Position numbers and translations under genes: made by a program. Of a stretch of 64,000 nt of DNA, positions 9,463 to 18,214 are shown one piece after another; within the stretch, counting starts at the first letter, position 1; each line of letters opens with the position of its first letter. The notes beneath the pieces are model-generated. The model saw nothing but the letters and a program-made list of their open reading frames with translations, had not been told where the DNA came from and searched no databases. The DNA lies in the NCBI RefSeq assembly GCF_002150805.1, contig NZ_MTBA01000001.1:186001-250000 (forward strand), in the 5' to 3' direction. The DNA comes from Oceanospirillum sanctuarii (GTDB lineage Bacteria > Pseudomonadota > Gammaproteobacteria > Pseudomonadales > Halomonadaceae).

Positions 9463-9806
9463 CCTGTTCTACTCCTGGTTTTTTAGATGAACTCTTGCTC
9501 CGGCATGGCTGCGGAGGGGAGTTTCTTTTCTGGTCTGGGGTGTTTTTTTATTAGTACTTGAGGCTGCGACAGCTCCGGCTTTTGAAGATTAACCGGAGTA
9601 TCAGACATAGGTTTGCGACTTTAGGGTTTAGGCTTTGGTCTAACAATCGAGGGCCGCCAATGTTTAGTTTGGTTTTTCTGAAACAATACCTCTGACGGGG
9701 TATTCGCTGAGGGGCAAAAAAGACTTCTCTCAGATCCTGTTTTGGCCTGAAAACAGGGCGTTAAGGCCGCACAGATCTTGTTAAGGTCCTTCAGATCTCT
9801 GATTGA
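9463..9806. other. Upstream region of the MCP gene, with a hairpin and a tandem duplication
   Basis: A gene-free stretch of 344 bp. It holds a perfect terminator-like hairpin (CCTGTTTT 9736-9743 / AAAACAGG 9750-9757) and two adjacent degenerate 20-bp copies (9761-9780, 9781-9800; about 15 of 20 identical) just past the LysR stop. I looked for a sigma-28 flagellar promoter for the chemoreceptor and did not find a convincing one. Confidence 0.6.
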
Positions 9807-10745
9807 TCAATAGGGCGGTATCTCTGTGGAGTTACCAAAGTACTGATAAATGGTTTCCAAAAATAATGTCTTTGCTCTATTTGGCTTTTTCATCTGTTTG
9901 TAGATCACCGCTGCGCCCAGTGTGAAATGCTTGTGCTGCTGGGCAATCGCTTTCAGTTCGCCCTTTTCCACGTAGGGTTGGGCAACTTCCTCCGGCAGGA
10001 AGCAGATAAATTCGCCGCTCAGTGCCAGCGCGATACGGGATTCATAATGGTAGGAGCTGCCCGCCAGATTCATCTCGCTCAGCTGGTCGTAGATCTCTTC
10101 ATGGGGTTGCAGCCCTGCGTGCACCAGTTTGGCGCTGCAGATCATCTCGTTGGTGATGGCGTCATCATCAAGGTGATAGAAGGGGTGATCCTTAGCGCAG
10201 TAGAGATAGTTGTTATCGCTGAACAGATGGATGTAGTTCAGCCCCTGCAGTTTGCGGTGGTAGGGGATAAAGGCGATATCCAGATCACCGTTCAGTACCT
10301 GACGCTCCATATCCCGCATGTGCTCCACTTCAAAGCTCAGGGTCACTTTGGGTGCGGCTTTACAGTAGGCGCGCATCACTTCCGGAATTCGACAGCGCTC
10401 ATCGGTGCTGTAGGTGTCGCTCAGGGCGATACGCAGCTGACCGGCCGGGCTTTCACCCAGATTGTTCAGGGTGCTGCGGAACTGATCCAGCTGAGCGAGT
10501 AGTTGCTTACTTTCTTCATACACCACAGCGCCTTCGTCGGTCAGCAGAAAACCACCGCGTCCCCGTTTGCACAGGGGCATGCCCAGTCGGGCTTCAAGGC
10601 TGGCGATATGGTTACTGACGGTAGGGCGGCTGATATTGAGTTCCGCAGCGGCAGAGGTAAAGCCGCCACTTTCAACCACGGTTTTGAAGAGTTTGAGCTG
10701 CTTCAGTTCATAGTCACTGATCTGACCCAGAGATGGCTTTTTCAT
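9807..10745 (-). CDS. LysR-family regulator, divergent from the TRAP transporter
   Basis: A 312-residue LysR-type regulator, closely similar along its whole length to the one at 8-946. The N-terminal helix-turn-helix contains GGFTSAAAELNISRPTVSNH, and the effector-binding domain covers about 100-300. I place the start at the ATG at 10745 (MKKPSLGQISDYELK), with GAGG 6 bases upstream. This aligns with the paralogue and gives the same length; the open frame continues upstream to 10973 without support. It is divergent from dctP across about 285 bp that include a 14-bp palindrome (10832-10845). By the usual LysR logic it regulates the TRAP operon. Confidence 0.93.
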   Translation of the reverse strand: MKKPSLGQISDYELKQLKLFKTVVESGGFTSAAAELNISRPTVSNHIASLEARLGMPLCKRGRGGFLLTDEGAVVYEESKQLLAQLDQFRSTLNNLGESPAGQLRIALSDTYSTDERCRIPEVMRAYCKAAPKVTLSFEVEHMRDMERQVLNGDLDIAFIPYHRKLQGLNYIHLFSDNNYLYCAKDHPFYHLDDDAITNEMICSAKLVHAGLQPHEEIYDQLSEMNLAGSSYHYESRIALALSGEFICFLPEEVAQPYVEKGELKAIAQQHKHFTLGAAVIYKQMKKPNRAKTLFLETIYQYFGNSTEIPPY

Positions 10746-10831
10746 AGAAGGCCTCATCTGATTCTGCCCGATAATCATGCTTGGCTGCTCTAAAAGGGTG
10801 CATATAAAGCAGCAAGAGGAAGTAGCGATTA

Positions 10832-10845
10832 GTGGAAAGTTCCAC
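10832..10845. promoter_or_regulatory. Palindrome in LysR/dctP divergent region, candidate operator
   Basis: GTGGAA-AG-TTCCAC is a perfect inverted repeat located 87 bp upstream of the LysR start and about 185 bp from dctP. LysR proteins bind dyad sites between divergent genes, so this is a candidate, not proof. Confidence 0.4.
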
Positions 10846-11030
10846 CTTAAAGGGTAACGCATGGTCAACCTTAGCAGGGTTATGTGGTTTGTTGCGTAAA
10901 AAAAGTCAAACCTTTGGGTAGATATTGGTTGGTTTAACCCTGAATTGCCTTTTGTGATGATCTGCCGGCGCAAGGGGTAAGCCGAAAAGGCTACTTAATA
11001 AAAAACTATAAAAGATCAGGTGAGACGATA

Positions 11031-12086
11031 ATGTTTTTAAAAAATACGTCCTCTAAAAAGACCATGCTTGAAGCATTGGGTCGCTATAAAAAGAAAATTT
11101 CCGCAACGGCACTGGCTCTGACACTGGGTGTGACAGGCATTACGCAGGCTTCTGCAGCTGAGCACAACTGGCGCTTCAGCAACCTTTACAGCCGTGGTAC
11201 CGCTTTCGGTGAAGTGTACGAAAGCCTGGCGAAAAACATCGAGAAAGAGTCCGGCGGCCGTATTAAGGTTCAGGTTCTTTACTCTGGCGAAGGCGTTGGC
11301 ACCAGCGGTCTGCTGGGTGCGGTTAAGTCCGGCCTGATCACCATGGGTGCTCCTTTCCAGTCTATGCACGCCGGTGAGCTGCCTGCAGGCGTGGTTGAGA
11401 TCGGTCTGCCGGGCGGTACAGATGATCCTAAAGAGCTGCAGGCTCTGTTCCACGAAAAAGGTTTTGGCGAGGTACTGACCAAAGCTTATGGTTCACAGGG
11501 TATGGTTTGGCTGGAACCCTACATCCAACCACCGGTTTACATTCTGACTAAAAAACCGATCAACTCCGTTGAAGATTTCAAAGGCCTGAAGATACGTGCG
11601 CCGGGTGCTTACGGTAAGTTCCTGCGTAATCTGGGTGCGTCTCCTGTTTCTCTGGCATGGAGCGAGATCTACACCTCTCTGGCGACTGGCGTAATCGATG
11701 GTTCTATCGGTTCTAACATGATCGACCACCGCGATGGTAACCACGTTGAAGTGGCAAAATACATGTACCGTCTGCCTCTGGCCGGCGCACAGGTTCTGCC
11801 GATCGTTGTTAACCGCAATGCCTGGAAGAAGCTGCCGGATGACCTGAAAGCTGCGGTTCGCAAAGCGACTGAAATTCATGCGGAAGATCAGCTGCGTCTG
11901 TCCCGTCAGTGGGAATCTGAAGCGGTTGAACAGATGGAAGCTAAAGGCCTGAAATGGAGCCCTGAGCCAAGTGCAGCAGACAAGAAATCATGGGCTGATG
12001 CCGGTGCAAGTCTGTGGGACGAGTACGCTGCTAAGGATAAGTACAGCAAACAGTTGATCGATATTCTTCGCAAAGAGCAGATGTAA
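11031..12086 (+). CDS. dctP: TRAP transporter substrate-binding protein DctP
   Basis: A periplasmic solute receptor of 351 residues. A basic N-terminus and hydrophobic segment (about 23-42) end in a signal-peptidase-like ASAAEH site, so the mature protein starts near residue 43. The core matches DctP/TAXI-type receptors: GIRLKAPG-like KGLKIRAPGAYGKFLR and the conserved TSLATGVIDG segment. Arginine in KIRAPG normally binds the substrate carboxylate, so a carboxylated ligand is expected. An AGGTGAG ribosome site lies 7 bases before the ATG. It heads the dctP-dctQ-dctM operon, divergent from a LysR regulator. Substrate unknown; an intermediate linked to the nearby GABA genes is possible. Confidence 0.95.
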   Translation: MFLKNTSSKKTMLEALGRYKKKISATALALTLGVTGITQASAAEHNWRFSNLYSRGTAFGEVYESLAKNIEKESGGRIKVQVLYSGEGVGTSGLLGAVKSGLITMGAPFQSMHAGELPAGVVEIGLPGGTDDPKELQALFHEKGFGEVLTKAYGSQGMVWLEPYIQPPVYILTKKPINSVEDFKGLKIRAPGAYGKFLRNLGASPVSLAWSEIYTSLATGVIDGSIGSNMIDHRDGNHVEVAKYMYRLPLAGAQVLPIVVNRNAWKKLPDDLKAAVRKATEIHAEDQLRLSRQWESEAVEQMEAKGLKWSPEPSAADKKSWADAGASLWDEYAAKDKYSKQLIDILRKEQM

Positions 12087-12145
12087 GCAGGAGCCAAGCA
12101 TCTGGCACAAAGGATGCTACGTTCTGATTTAACGCTTACATGATG

Positions 12146-12167
12146 GAGAGCGCCTTAGGGCGCTCTC
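12146..12167 (+). terminator. Intra-operon hairpin after dctP
   Basis: Nine-bp stem GAGAGCGCC/GGCGCTCTC with a four-base loop, 60 bp past dctP and without a T run. It probably stabilises the dctP message or partly attenuates reading into dctQM, as expected when the binding protein is needed in excess. Confidence 0.6.
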
Positions 12168-12184
12168 TGTGCTCCGATTGATTA

Positions 12185-12298
12185 GGTAAGCCTACGGATT
12201 TGGAAAAACGGTTTGGTAAGCCTTGTTTTGGGTAAGCCAATCTCAGGGATGCCCGTTTTAGGTAAATTTACAGTTAGGTAAACCTCTTTTTTGGTAAA
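12185..12298 (+). repeat. Degenerate GGTAAGCC repeats between dctP and dctQ
   Basis: At least six GGTAA words, three of them extended to GGTAAGCC, recur at irregular 20-30 base intervals across this spacer, each usually preceded by T-rich sequence. The last one lies just before the dctQ start codon and is the only ribosome-site-like segment there. Confidence 0.65.
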
Positions 12299-12303
12299 TA
12301 ATA

Positions 12304-12861
12304 ATGACTGCATTCCTCAGAAACCTATGCCAGCTGGTGGATCTGATTGTCCGCTTGTGTGGTAAAGCTGCAGCCTATCTGATGCCGGTTCTGGCATTTG
12401 TTGTCGCCTTCGAGGTGTTCTCCCGTTACGTGTTAAACAGCCCGACTATTTGGGCGTTTGATCTGTCACTGTTTCTTTTCGGCTACATTGCCGCGCTGGG
12501 TGGTGCCTACGCACAGCAACAGCGGGCGCATATCAATGTGGATATTCTCTATTTCCGCGTCTCTAAAAAATCCCGCGCTGTGTTCAATCTGGTTTCATGG
12601 GCGCTGGGTATCTTCTTCCTGATTCTGGTGATTCAGATGTGCTTCGGTAAGTTTGAAGAAGCAATTGAATACGACTACCGCCGTCAGAGTGAGTGGGCAC
12701 CGCCTATGTTCCATTTCTGGATCATGATGATGGTTGCTGCAGGTCTGTTTGTGGCTCAGCTGGGTCGCGACATGCTGGCTGAGGCTTACTATCTGCTGGC
12801 TGGTCAGCCGCTGATTGTAAAAGACGATAAAGAAAGTGCTGAAGAAGAGGCGGGTGAATAA
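12304..12861 (+). CDS. dctQ: TRAP transporter small permease DctQ
   Basis: A 185-residue membrane protein with four predicted transmembrane helices, typical of DctQ. The helices lie around residues 18-38, 52-70, 92-115 and 135-155, with the family-typical segment AHINVDI after helix 2. The C-terminus is acidic (DDKESAEEEAGE). It pairs with DctM to form the sodium-dependent secondary transporter fed by DctP. The ribosome-binding site is poor, with only a GGTAA word upstream. Its stop codon overlaps the dctM start by one base (TAATG). Confidence 0.93.
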   Translation: MTAFLRNLCQLVDLIVRLCGKAAAYLMPVLAFVVAFEVFSRYVLNSPTIWAFDLSLFLFGYIAALGGAYAQQQRAHINVDILYFRVSKKSRAVFNLVSWALGIFFLILVIQMCFGKFEEAIEYDYRRQSEWAPPMFHFWIMMMVAAGLFVAQLGRDMLAEAYYLLAGQPLIVKDDKESAEEEAGE

Positions 12862-14192
12862 TGGATCTGGGTATTGAAGCATTAACCGGCGTACTGCTGG
12901 TCTGTATTTTCTTCTTCTTCGCACTGGGTGCTCAGGTCGGTCTGGCACTGGGCGGTATCGCCATGGGCGTGGGCTATATGGTTTGGGGCGATGGCCTGTT
13001 CAATATTATCCCCTCAACCATAGAGTCGACCTATTTCAGCTTTATTCTGCTGGCGATTCCTCTGTACATCTACATGGGACAGCTGCTGACCAAGTCCGGC
13101 ATCGGTGATGCCATGTTCAACTTCAGTCAGCTGATTGTAGGTAAGGTGCGCGGCTCTCTGGCGATCAGTGTGATCGGTGTTTGCTCCATGATTGGTGCCA
13201 TGGTGGGCATTATCGGCGCGGGTATTATGACCTCGGGTTCCATTGCCCTTAAGCCGATGCTGGATCGTGGCTACGATCGTAAGCTGGCGCTGGGGGTGAT
13301 CATGGCCGGTGGTGGTCTGGGTATTCTGATTCCGCCAAGTATCCCTATGATCATGTTCGCGGCTTCTACTCAGAACTCCGTAGGTCGTATGTTCCTTGGC
13401 GCTATGATGCCGGCACTGCTGACGGTGTTCTGTCTGATGGCTTATGTGGTGATCAGCTGCTGGCTGAAGCCGGAAAAAGCCCCGCTGGATGAGCATCAGG
13501 ATGACTTTGTTCCCCATACGCCCAGTGAGCGTTTCCGTGTGATCCGCGATGGCCTTTTCTCACTGCTGCTGATCGTGGCGGTACTGGGCAGCATCATTAC
13601 CGGTATTGCCACGCCAACGGAATCCGGTGCGATTGGTGTGATGGGCGCGATTATTCTGGCGATCCTGTTTAAACGCTTTAAGTGGGATATGTTCCGGGCC
13701 GCAGGTCTGCAAACCGGTACTTTGGTTAGTGTGGCGATGTGGATCATCTTTGGTGCGTCGATATTCAGTAACTTCCATCTGTTGATGGGCGTACAGAATA
13801 TGGTGGCAGACTTTACCAATGGTCTGGATATGCCGCCGATCATGATCATCATTATGTTCCAGCTGATCATGCTGCTGCTGGGCTTTATCATCGACGAGTT
13901 CATTATCGTTCTGATGTGTGCGCCACTGTTTACGCCGATTGCAGTTTCGCTGGGTTATGACCCTATCTGGTTCGGTGTACTCATGATCCTGAATATTCTG
14001 ATTGCGGTACAGACACCGCCTTATGGCTTTGCGCTCTTCTATCTGAAGGGTATCGCTCCGGCGGGCATCGGCATGGGCGAGATCTACCGTTCGGTGACGC
14101 CGTTTGTTCTGATCAACGTATTCGTTCTGATTCTTTGCATGGTGTTCCCGGATATCGTGCTTTGGTTACCGAATACTGTAATGGATGGCTAA
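12861..14192 (+). CDS. dctM: TRAP transporter large permease DctM
   Basis: A 443-residue inner-membrane protein with about twelve hydrophobic helices, the standard DctM size. It carries typical motifs: GGGLGILIPPSIPMI, the TPTESGAIG loop, and the PPYGFALFYLKG region near the C-terminus. It is the substrate-translocating, sodium-coupled subunit. It is translated from an ATG overlapping the dctQ stop and ends the operon, followed by a strong terminator. Confidence 0.96.
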   Translation: MDLGIEALTGVLLVCIFFFFALGAQVGLALGGIAMGVGYMVWGDGLFNIIPSTIESTYFSFILLAIPLYIYMGQLLTKSGIGDAMFNFSQLIVGKVRGSLAISVIGVCSMIGAMVGIIGAGIMTSGSIALKPMLDRGYDRKLALGVIMAGGGLGILIPPSIPMIMFAASTQNSVGRMFLGAMMPALLTVFCLMAYVVISCWLKPEKAPLDEHQDDFVPHTPSERFRVIRDGLFSLLLIVAVLGSIITGIATPTESGAIGVMGAIILAILFKRFKWDMFRAAGLQTGTLVSVAMWIIFGASIFSNFHLLMGVQNMVADFTNGLDMPPIMIIIMFQLIMLLLGFIIDEFIIVLMCAPLFTPIAVSLGYDPIWFGVLMILNILIAVQTPPYGFALFYLKGIAPAGIGMGEIYRSVTPFVLINVFVLILCMVFPDIVLWLPNTVMDG

Positions 14193-14259
14193 GCGCTTAT
14201 CCCGGGGAAGCTGTTGAGCAGCAGATAGCCCGGCTATCGGTAAAGGAATGCATCTTTAA

Positions 14260-14293
14260 GCAAAAAGCCGCTTCGGAAGAAGCGGCTTTTTGC
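14260..14293 (+). terminator. Terminator of dctPQM
   Basis: GCAAAAAGCCGCTT pairs with AAGCGGCTTTTTGC around a six-base loop. The T run in the right arm and the A run in the left allow use by both converging genes (dctM and the EamA exporter). Confidence 0.9.
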
Positions 14294-14326
14294 GTTTATG
14301 CTCTTATCTTCATAGTCGGGAGCGCT

Positions 14327-15307
14327 TTACGGCACCAGTTCCGTAGGAGGACTTTCCGGTTCCGGTTTACGTCCGGTCTGACATTTCTGTTCGTGGGCGA
14401 TGACAAACAAGCCCGCGCCCAGAATGATGCCGGTGCCGACTAAGGTCAGGCTGTCGGGGTATTCGCTGAAGACGAGAAAACCCAGCAGGGTGGCGCTGAC
14501 AATCTCCAGATACTGAAAGGGTGCCAGAGTACTGGCGGCAGAGCGGTGAAATGCCACATTGATCATCAGATAACTGGCGGCAGAAACCGTACCCAATAAA
14601 GCCAGCAGCGGCAGGTGAGTGCTGTCCAGTCTGTACCACTGCATCACGGCTTCCTGATTCTGGCTACCGAGGATCAGCAGAATACTCAGGAACAGAATCC
14701 CTGCGATACCTGTGCCCGCTTGAATCTGCAGAGGCTGCAGTCGATCACGACATTTACGGATCACGATAAAGTGCAGGGCGTAGCAGAGGGCCGCCAGCAT
14801 TGGCAGCAGGGCGCTGAAGCCATACAGTTGCCAGTTAGGGCGAATCACCACCATAGCGCCGATCAGACCGACAATGGCCGCCAGATAACGAACCCAGGGT
14901 GTTCGTTCCTTCAGAATCAGTCCGGACAGCACCATCAGCAGTAAGGGTTCGATAAAGAAGAGGGCAATAGCATTAGCCACTGGCAGCTCTTTCAGCGACC
15001 ACATCATAAACGTGATGGCCGAGGTGATCAGAATTCCGGCGAACCCGAGGCGAAGTTTTAGCTCGGACGTTAATCCTGAAAGGGATTTTAAGCCCGCCGA
15101 ACTGCGTCCCAGAATGAGAAGAATCAGCAGGGTTTGCAGCAGGGTGCGGATAAAACTGACCTGCACAGGGCTCAGGGACTGAGTCAGGATTTTGGCCAGT
15201 ACATCTACAGAGGGCACCAGCAGCATGGCCAGAATCATAATGATCAGGCCGCTTTGGTTGCTCTGTTGGTCGTTAGGTTGCAGTAGAAAAGAGAAAAAAG
15301 TTCGCAT
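14327..15307 (-). CDS. EamA/DMT-family transporter (exporter)
   Basis: A 326-residue membrane protein with about ten hydrophobic helices arranged as two EamA repeats. Segments such as PLLLMVLSGLILKERTPW and LGFLVFSEYPDS, with a conserved glutamate after helix 4 or 9, are family landmarks. These proteins export amino acids, purines or other metabolites; the substrate cannot be assigned. It is convergent with dctM across a shared terminator. Its start (15307) lies about 345 bp from ybiT, transcribed the other way. Confidence 0.88.
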   Translation of the reverse strand: MRTFFSFLLQPNDQQSNQSGLIIMILAMLLVPSVDVLAKILTQSLSPVQVSFIRTLLQTLLILLILGRSSAGLKSLSGLTSELKLRLGFAGILITSAITFMMWSLKELPVANAIALFFIEPLLLMVLSGLILKERTPWVRYLAAIVGLIGAMVVIRPNWQLYGFSALLPMLAALCYALHFIVIRKCRDRLQPLQIQAGTGIAGILFLSILLILGSQNQEAVMQWYRLDSTHLPLLALLGTVSAASYLMINVAFHRSAASTLAPFQYLEIVSATLLGFLVFSEYPDSLTLVGTGIILGAGLFVIAHEQKCQTGRKPEPESPPTELVP

Positions 15308-15651
15308 AGCCGTTGGCAGGCTCCAGACAAGGGTGGGGCTGTTAACCGTTTTGTATGTGTTGCTTTTTTAACGGTCGTTCTTGGTTTGATCGGCTCTTTT
15401 TGGCCGTCTCTTGTCGTCGTTTTCAGCTTCTTTGAGCTGTCATCTGTTCGTTTTACGAATCTTTTATAGTGATCTCTGCGCGCAATTCTGACAGGTGTAT
15501 TCCCTGTTTTACCCTTTGCTGATTTTATCTTTGGTGATTCCCTTTCACCTGCTACGCAGACGCGGCATAATACGCGCCTTTTACCGAAGCGGACATACGG
15601 GATGTTTCTCCGCCCGGCCGAATAATTAATCAACAGATTCAGGTTATTACC
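15308..15651. other. Divergent EamA-ybiT intergenic region
   Basis: Gene-free, T-rich on the plus strand. It holds the ybiT promoter at its right end; nothing else recognisable was seen. Confidence 0.6.
15543..15571 (+). promoter_or_regulatory. Putative sigma-70 promoter of ybiT
   Basis: TTTCAC (15543-15548) and CATAAT (15566-15571) are separated by exactly 17 bases, about 80 bp before the ybiT start. Confidence 0.55.
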
Positions 15652-17241
15652 TTGCTGACTACTGCCAATATCACCATGCAATTCGGCGCTAAGCCGCTGT
15701 TTGAAAACGTTTCCGTAAAATTTGGTGAAGGAAACCGTTATGGTCTGATCGGAGCCAATGGCTGCGGTAAATCCACTTTTATGAAAATTCTGGGTGGTGA
15801 TCTTGAGCCAACAGCGGGCAATGTTTCCAAAGACCCGAACGAGCGCATCGGTAAGCTGAAGCAGGATCAGTTCGCTTACGAGCAGTACAGCGTGGTGGAT
15901 ACCGTGATCATGGGTAACACTGAGCTGTGGGCGGTTAAAGAAGAGCGTGATGCGATCTACGCCAAAGCTGAAATGACCGAAGAAGACGGTATCCGTGCCG
16001 GTGAGCTGGAAGGTGAGTTTGCCGAGATGGACGGCTATACCGCTGAATCCCGTGCGGGTGAGCTTCTGCTGGGTGTGGGTATTCCTATGGAGCAGCATTA
16101 TGGCCCTATGAGCGAAGTGGCTCCGGGCTGGAAACTGCGAGTGCTGCTGGCTCAGGTGCTGTTTTCTGATCCGGATATCATGCTGCTGGACGAACCAACC
16201 AACAACCTGGATATCAACACCATCCGCTGGTTGGAAGGCGTTCTGAACGAGCGTAACTGCACCATGATCATCATCTCGCACGACCGTCACTTCCTGAACT
16301 CTGTGTGTACGCACATGGCGGATCTGGACTACGGTGAGCTGCGTCTGTACCCGGGTACTTATGATGAGTACATGACGGCAGCAACTCAGGTACGTGAGCG
16401 TCAGCTGGCGGATAACGCTAAGAAGAAAGCTCAGATCGCAGATCTGAAAGCTTTTGTGAGTCGTTTCTCCGCTAACGCGTCCAAGTCCAAGCAGGCGACG
16501 TCCCGTGCGAAGCAGATCGACAAGATCCAGCTGGAAGATATCAAGCCATCAAGCCGTCAGAACCCATTTATCCGCTTCGAGCAGGAGAAGAAACTGCACC
16601 GCTTAGCGCTGGAAGTTGAAGGTCTGGCAAAAAGCTTTGACGAAGAGTTGTTCTCCGGCCTGAACCTGATGGTTGAAGTGGGTGAGCGCATTGCGATTAT
16701 TGGTCCTAACGGTATCGGTAAATCCACGCTGCTGAAATGTCTGGTGGGTGATCTGGAGCCAACGGCAGGTACGGTTAAGTGGTCTGAAAACCACAAGCTG
16801 GGCTACTACGCGCAGGATCACGCCGCTGACTTTGAAGCGGATAAAACGCTGCTGGACTGGATGGGTGACTGGGGTCAGGAAGGTGATGACGAGCAGGTGA
16901 TTCGCGGTACCCTGGGTCGTTTGTTGTTCTCCCAGAAGGATATCGATAAGTCCGTTAAAGTGATCTCCGGTGGTGAGCAGGGCCGTATGCTGTTCGGTAA
17001 GATCATGCTGCAGCGTCCGAATATCCTGCTGATGGATGAGCCGACCAACCACCTGGATATGGAATCCATTGAGTCTCTGAACCTTGCGCTGGAAAACTAC
17101 GAAGGCACTCTGCTGTTCGTATCCCACGACCGTGAGTTCGTATCCTCGCTGGCAACCCGTATTATCGAGATTACACCAACGGGTATTGTGGACTTCCACG
17201 GCACCTACGATGACTACCTGAAAAGTCAGGGTGTTAACTGA
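15652..17241 (+). CDS. ybiT: ABC-F ATPase YbiT
   Basis: A 529-residue soluble protein with two ABC ATPase domains. The Walker A motifs are GANGCGKST and GPNGIGKST; each signature is followed by Walker B ([22 protein letters not shown]). A basic linker of about 80 residues joins them. No membrane segment is present. Sequence and length match E. coli YbiT closely, for example [10 protein letters not shown] and [18 protein letters not shown] proteins act on the ribosome, at the E site, rather than in transport. The start is a TTG at 15652 ([12 protein letters not shown]), preceded by CAGG. Confidence 0.96.
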   Translation: MLTTANITMQFGAKPLFENVSVKFGEGNRYGLIGANGCGKSTFMKILGGDLEPTAGNVSKDPNERIGKLKQDQFAYEQYSVVDTVIMGNTELWAVKEERDAIYAKAEMTEEDGIRAGELEGEFAEMDGYTAESRAGELLLGVGIPMEQHYGPMSEVAPGWKLRVLLAQVLFSDPDIMLLDEPTNNLDINTIRWLEGVLNERNCTMIIISHDRHFLNSVCTHMADLDYGELRLYPGTYDEYMTAATQVRERQLADNAKKKAQIADLKAFVSRFSANASKSKQATSRAKQIDKIQLEDIKPSSRQNPFIRFEQEKKLHRLALEVEGLAKSFDEELFSGLNLMVEVGERIAIIGPNGIGKSTLLKCLVGDLEPTAGTVKWSENHKLGYYAQDHAADFEADKTLLDWMGDWGQEGDDEQVIRGTLGRLLFSQKDIDKSVKVISGGEQGRMLFGKIMLQRPNILLMDEPTNHLDMESIESLNLALENYEGTLLFVSHDREFVSSLATRIIEITPTGIVDFHGTYDDYLKSQGVN

Positions 17242-17310
17242 TAGTTGTTAACGGATAGCTGATTGCAGGAGTCAGATTGTCGTGTAAACGATTAATCTGT
17301 CCCTGATCTG

Positions 17311-17366
17311 ATGCCGGTTTGTTGGTGCTGTCTGCAAAGACAGGGCTGAGCAAACCGGCATTTTTA
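17311..17366 (+). terminator. Terminator after ybiT
   Basis: ATGCCGGTTTG (17311-17321) pairs with CAAACCGGCAT (17351-17361), with an inner CTGTC/GACAG stem, followed by TTTTATT. Confidence 0.85.
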
Positions 17367-17397
17367 TTGCCCGAATGTCCGATGATGATTGAAAGCT

Positions 17398-18165
17398 ATG
17401 AGCCAATCGAAAAAGAACCGTCTTGATCGTTTTATCAGTCAGACCCTGTTTGAGCGTGATCCGTCCCGACCGGTGAGCAAAAAGCAGGTGCGCCTGTTAG
17501 CGGCGCAGAACCGGATTTTTGTAGACGGTGAACCGGCAAAAAGCACCGGTCAGCCGATCGATTTTTTCAGCCGTATTGAGCTGGATGGCGAACTGCTGCA
17601 GAACAACTGGCCGCTATATCTGATGCTGCATAAGCCGGTAGGCGTGGTCACAGCAGCCACCCATGAGGAGCACAAAACTGTTATCGATCTGATCGACCAT
17701 CCCCATAAAGATCAGCTGCACTATGCCGGACGACTGGATCTGAACACTTCCGGGCTTCTTCTTTTGACCAATGATGGTGACTGGTCAACTGCACTGACAC
17801 TGCCGGATAAATCGGTGGAGAAGTGCTATGAGGTTGAGCTGGCGCGCCCGGTGACAGAGGAATATGTACAGGCTTTTGAGCAGGGTATCTGGTTTGACTA
17901 CGAAGGGGTTACCACGCGTCCCGCCCGGCTTGAGATTCTGGATGATCATCACGCCAGAGTCTGGCTCACCGAGGGGCGTTATCATCAGGTTAAGCGGATG
18001 TTTGGTCACTTCCGTAATGAGGTGGTGAAACTGCACCGCAGCTCCTTGGGTTCACTCAAGCTGGATCCTGTGTTGCAGCCGGGACAATGGCGGGAACTGA
18101 CATTGGAAGAGCTGCTGGCTTTGAAGGAGGAAGGCGCGCCCTTTCAAAGGCAAACGTCTCGCTGA
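17398..18165 (+). CDS. rsuA: RsuA-family rRNA pseudouridine synthase
   Basis: A pseudouridine synthase of about 255 residues. An S4-like RNA-binding region opens the protein (LDRFISQTLF...RIFVDG), followed by the catalytic domain with MLHKPVGVVTA, the catalytic aspartate in YAGRLDLNTSGLLLLTNDG, and the C-terminal EGRYHQVKRMFGHF. These match the RsuA/RluB/RluE/RluF group. Among them RsuA, which modifies U516 of 16S rRNA, fits best by length and by the single S4 and catalytic layout. The start is uncertain: the ATG at 17398 gives MSQSKKNRL, while an in-frame TTG lies at 17389. Neither has a strong ribosome site. Confidence 0.88.
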   Translation: MSQSKKNRLDRFISQTLFERDPSRPVSKKQVRLLAAQNRIFVDGEPAKSTGQPIDFFSRIELDGELLQNNWPLYLMLHKPVGVVTAATHEEHKTVIDLIDHPHKDQLHYAGRLDLNTSGLLLLTNDGDWSTALTLPDKSVEKCYEVELARPVTEEYVQAFEQGIWFDYEGVTTRPARLEILDDHHARVWLTEGRYHQVKRMFGHFRNEVVKLHRSSLGSLKLDPVLQPGQWRELTLEELLALKEEGAPFQRQTSR

Positions 18166-18214
18166 CATCCAGACCTCTTACCGGCGAAAATAAATCCCTG
18201 TTAAGAACTAACTG

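Noticed and set aside
9463-9806. Sigma-28 flagellar promoter for the chemoreceptor
   Set aside because: No good TAAA-N15-GCCGATAA match was found on the minus strand.
15244-16314. 356-codon frame overlapping the ybiT start on the minus strand
   Set aside because: Covers the ybiT promoter and the first ATPase domain; the sequence is low-complexity and unlike any protein.
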